DNA of 9,385 nt from Aequorivita sp. (GTDB lineage Bacteria; Bacteroidota; Bacteroidia; Flavobacteriales; Flavobacteriaceae), in the NCBI GenBank assembly GCA_020435865.1, contig JAGQYZ010000255.1:1-9385 (forward strand), in the 5' to 3' direction. Shown piece after piece: positions 7,435-9,385 of the stretch. The notes beneath the pieces are model-generated. The model ran no database searches, was not told the origin of the DNA, and worked only from the letters and a program-made list of their open reading frames with translations. The stretch's first letter is position 1. Each line of letters begins with the position of its first letter. The position numbers and the translations under genes were made by a program.

Positions 7435-8451
7435 TTACTTCAATTCAGAATAATCACCGATGCTCACGTTGGTGAAGTCTCCATCAAAAGTAGCATAATT
7501 GCCAATCATGGCGTTGTCCAAATTTGCGTTTTTGATTTTTGAATTGGTTTGGATAATGCTATTTTTTACAGTGCTATCCTCAATTACAGTGCCTTCACCA
7601 ATGGAGGCGTATGGACCAACAGTACTGTTTTTTAAAATTACATTTTCACCTATAAAACAAGGTTCAAATATTTTTGAATTTTCAGTAGTGATATTTTCAG
7701 AAACTAATTTTTTATTCGCTTCAAAAAGAAAGCCTAACATTTTTTGATTGGTTTCCACAGTAACTTCTTTATTACCACAGTCCATCCATTCATCAACTGT
7801 TCCGGTTTTGAAAATTTTCCCCGAAGCCATCATTCTTTTGATTCCGTCGTTTATTTGGTATTCGCCACCATTGATAATGTTGTTGTCCAACACGTATTGC
7901 AGTTCATTTTTAAGTTGTGAAACATTTTTAAAATAGTAAATACCTATAACAGCTTGGTCGCTCACATATTCTTTTGGCTTTTCAACCAACTCGATAATTT
8001 CATTCTTTTCGTTGAGGTTAACAACGCCATAAGCTTCCGGATTTGCGACTTTTTTGGTCCAAATTACAGCGTCTGCTTCTTTGTCCAAATCAAAATCTGC
8101 ACGAATCAAAGTATCTGCGTATGCAATAACTGCTGGGCCTGAAAGCGAATCCTTTGCGCACATAATGGCGTGGCCTGTTCCTTTGGGGTCAAGTTGACGG
8201 TAAATAGTGGGTTTTGCGCCCAAACTTCTTGCAAGTGCTTTCAAACTTTCGACTACATCATCCCCAAAAAAAGCGGGATCCCCGAGAATGAAAGCTATTT
8301 CATCAATATCTTCATTCAATACGCCAACAATATCTTCCACCAAACGGTGCACGATTGGTTTTCCGGCAACAGGTATCAATGGTTTTGGAATTGTAAGGGT
8401 ATGTGGGCGAAGACGGCTTCCGCGGCCTGCCATAGGGACTATTATTTTCAT
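7435..8451 (-). CDS. sugar-phosphate nucleotidyltransferase with left-handed beta-helix tail
   Basis: A 338-residue cytoplasmic enzyme predicted to couple a sugar 1-phosphate and an NTP to form an NDP-sugar plus pyrophosphate. The N-terminal Rossmann-like domain (1-240) carries the nucleotide-binding signature A-G-R-G-S-R-L-R-P-H-T (8-18) and P-K-P-L (22-25). It also has G-T-G-H-A (91-95), the metal-binding Asp113 in Y-A-D-T, E-K-P (157-159), and W-M-D-C-G-N (222-227), whose Asp224 matches the second metal ligand. Residues about 265-335 form hexapeptide-type repeats with I/V-G-x-x-x and N-A/S-x-I/V patterns, typical of a left-handed beta-helix. This is the RmlA/GlmU/ManC-like superfamily. The helix has no obvious acetyltransferase active-site His, so GlmU-type bifunctionality is unlikely. 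Sugar and base specificity cannot be read; RmlA-like, GDP-mannose-like or MurU-like activities are all possible. The upstream flippase gene suggests glycan precursor supply. Confidence 0.88.
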   Translation of the reverse strand: MKIIVPMAGRGSRLRPHTLTIPKPLIPVAGKPIVHRLVEDIVGVLNEDIDEIAFILGDPAFFGDDVVESLKALARSLGAKPTIYRQLDPKGTGHAIMCAKDSLSGPAVIAYADTLIRADFDLDKEADAVIWTKKVANPEAYGVVNLNEKNEIIELVEKPKEYVSDQAVIGIYYFKNVSQLKNELQYVLDNNIINGGEYQINDGIKRMMASGKIFKTGTVDEWMDCGNKEVTVETNQKMLGFLFEANKKLVSENITTENSKIFEPCFIGENVILKNSTVGPYASIGEGTVIEDSTVKNSIIQTNSKIKNANLDNAMIGNYATFDGDFTNVSIGDYSELK

Positions 8452-8460
8452 TTATTTTAG

Positions 8461-8472
8461 ATTGAATTCAAT
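8461..8472. repeat. 12-bp perfect palindrome in the dUTPase-nucleotidyltransferase gap
   Basis: ATTGAATTCAAT is identical to its reverse complement and fills half of the 24-nt gap between dut and the nucleotidyltransferase gene. The flanking bases do not extend the symmetry. It could be a protein-binding half-site pair, but AT-rich palindromes of this length can arise by chance. Confidence 0.35.
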
Positions 8473-8475
8473 TAA

Positions 8476-8910
8476 TTATTTTACGCCAGTACTCCCGAAA
8501 CCTCCTGCTCCGCGTGAAGTCTCACCTAATTCTTCCACTTCTTCCCAATCGGCGCGTTCGTGTTTTGCGATTACCAATTGTGCAATGCGCTCACCGTGTT
8601 CAATAGTGAAGTCTTCATTGGAAAGGTTTACCAAAATCACGCCAATTTCACCTCTATAATCGGCATCAATGGTTCCGGGAGAATTTAAAACCGTAATTCC
8701 TTTTTTTGCTGCCAAACCGCTTCGTGGACGCACTTGTGCTTCAAAGCCAATGGGCAATTCTATAAAAAGTCCCGTTTTTACAATGGCGCGTTGCAATGGT
8801 TTTAATGTTGAAGGCCCGTCAACGCAGGCGCGTAAATCCATTCCGGCGGAAGCGATTGTTTCGTAAGAAGGCAAAGGATGATTAGATTTATTGATTATTT
8901 TAATTTTCAT
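8476..8910 (-). CDS. dut: dUTP diphosphatase (dUTPase)
   Basis: A 144-residue homotrimeric-type dUTPase that cleaves dUTP to dUMP and pyrophosphate, keeping uracil out of DNA and supplying dUMP for thymidylate synthesis. All five family motifs are present in order: A-G-M-D-L-R-A (22-28), R-P-R-S-G-L-A (61-67), G-T-I-D-A-D-Y-R-G (79-87) with the catalytic-type Asp82 and the uracil-pocket Tyr85, G-E-R-I-A-Q-L (106-112), and the flexible [10 protein letters not shown] (133-142). The length matches bacterial enzymes and the protein is cytosolic. The start is ATG 8910, 4 nt after the flippase stop, and the gene stops 24 nt before the nucleotidyltransferase. Its placement among envelope genes is probably just operon sharing. 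The symbol follows the standard name for the family. Confidence 0.97.
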   Translation of the reverse strand: MKIKIINKSNHPLPSYETIASAGMDLRACVDGPSTLKPLQRAIVKTGLFIELPIGFEAQVRPRSGLAAKKGITVLNSPGTIDADYRGEIGVILVNLSNEDFTIEHGERIAQLVIAKHERADWEEVEELGETSRGAGGFGSTGVK

Positions 8911-8914
8911 GGAA

Positions 8915-9385
8915 TTATTTTCGAATGATTTTTAAAAATTCCTTCTTTTCAGAATAGAACATAATTACGGCAAACACTAATAACAACGAAGTTCCTATCC
9001 ATATATTTCCATTAAAGGTGTAAAAGGAAATTGCTGAAAAACCAATTGCCATTATCAAATAGCCACATATTTTTTTTATTTCGTAAGGTACGTCATAATA
9101 CTTTCGCCCGTAAAGATACGAAAGCACCATCATACTGCCATAAGCCGCCAACGTGGCGATTGCAGAACCCATATAGCCGATAATTGGGATTAAAAAATAA
9201 TTGAGAACAAGGGTTACAATTGCAGCGAAAACAGAGATGTAGGCTCCAAATTTCGTACGGTCCGTCACTTTGTACCAAACGGAAAGGTTGTGATAAATTC
9301 CTAAAAAAAGATTCGCAAGAAGTATCAGTGGAACAATTTTTAAAGCTTCCCAATATTGGCTATTTGGAATTAAAATCCGTTTGAA
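8915..9385 (-). CDS. polysaccharide/oligosaccharide flippase (Wzx-like, MVF/MATE superfamily), C-terminal part
   Basis: The frame is open from the right edge of the window to the TAA at 8917-8915, giving 156 visible residues; the 5' end lies beyond base 9385. The internal GTG at 9268 is not the start, because the same frame continues upstream for 39 more codons with family-like sequence. About five hydrophobic helices are visible (near 17-33, 48-69, 72-92, 106-123 and 129-144), ending in a basic tail. The signature region is [12 protein letters not shown] followed by T-K-F-G-A-Y, with a later N-Y-F-L-I-P-x-x-G-Y-x-G-S-A. This is typical of polysaccharide biosynthesis flippases that move lipid-linked glycans across the inner membrane. 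The N-terminal helices and substrate cannot be judged. It lies 4 nt upstream of dut and is the first gene of the operon visible here. Confidence 0.87.
   Translation of the reverse strand, partial: FKRILIPNSQYWEALKIVPLILLANLFLGIYHNLSVWYKVTDRTKFGAYISVFAAIVTLVLNYFLIPIIGYMGSAIATLAAYGSMMVLSYLYGRKYYDVPYEIKKICGYLIMAIGFSAISFYTFNGNIWIGTSLLLVFAVIMFYSEKKEFLKIIRK

Noticed and set aside
7485..7492. CAAAAGTA, i.e. a TACTTTTG -7 box on the minus strand, as internal promoter for the TPR gene
   Set aside because: It lies in the coding end of the nucleotidyltransferase and has no TTG partner at 17-23 nt (nearest at 10 or 26 nt), so chance is more likely.
8207..8659. 150-codon open frame on the plus strand
   Set aside because: It runs antisense across the ends of two well-supported genes (nucleotidyltransferase and dUTPase) and encodes nothing recognisable.
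9093..9353. 86-codon open frame on the minus strand
   Set aside because: It is out of frame with the flippase, whose frame is open to the window edge and gives family-like membrane helices.
1..9385. CRISPR array, tRNA, rRNA, insertion sequence or defence island
   Set aside because: No regularly spaced direct repeats, no cloverleaf-like RNA, no transposase or integrase and no terminal inverted repeats were seen on reading both strands.

Overview
The window looks like ordinary chromosomal DNA from a member of the Flavobacteriaceae (Bacteroidota). I infer this from the AT-rich sequence, TAnnTTTG-type -7 promoter boxes, a large secreted protease ending in a type IX secretion (T9SS) sorting domain, a HU/SPOR-type protein end, and a DUF4292 lipoprotein beside an EnvC-like protein. 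The genus cannot be fixed from the sequence alone. I see no tRNA, rRNA, CRISPR array, insertion sequence or phage gene.

Left part (1-3915, plus strand): the C-terminal end of a SPOR-domain protein, then a hot-dog-fold acyl-CoA thioesterase with its own -7 box, then a 907-residue secreted S8 (subtilisin-family) protease. The protease has a well-formed Bacteroidota promoter (1100-1128). Its short leader contains a terminator-like hairpin (1139-1162), the most unusual regulatory feature here.

Right part (3966-9385, minus strand, read right to left): six tightly packed genes that look like one operon. They are a Wzx-like polysaccharide flippase (5' end outside the window), dUTPase (all five motifs), a sugar-phosphate nucleotidyltransferase with a left-handed beta-helix tail, an exported TPR protein, a LolB-like DUF4292 lipoprotein, and an EnvC-like amidase activator with a degenerate LytM domain. 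The gaps between them are 4, 24, 30, 7 and 0 nt. The two halves converge on a GC-rich hairpin flanked by A7 and T7 (3935-3967). It can terminate transcription in both directions and overlaps the EnvC stop codon.

Except for dUTPase, the minus-strand genes all point to the cell envelope: glycan-precursor activation, lipid-linked glycan flipping, outer-membrane lipoprotein handling and septal peptidoglycan hydrolysis. The window is mostly housekeeping. The best candidates for new biology are the TPR-DUF4292-EnvC trio and the protease leader hairpin. I found no convincing evidence of a wholly novel system.
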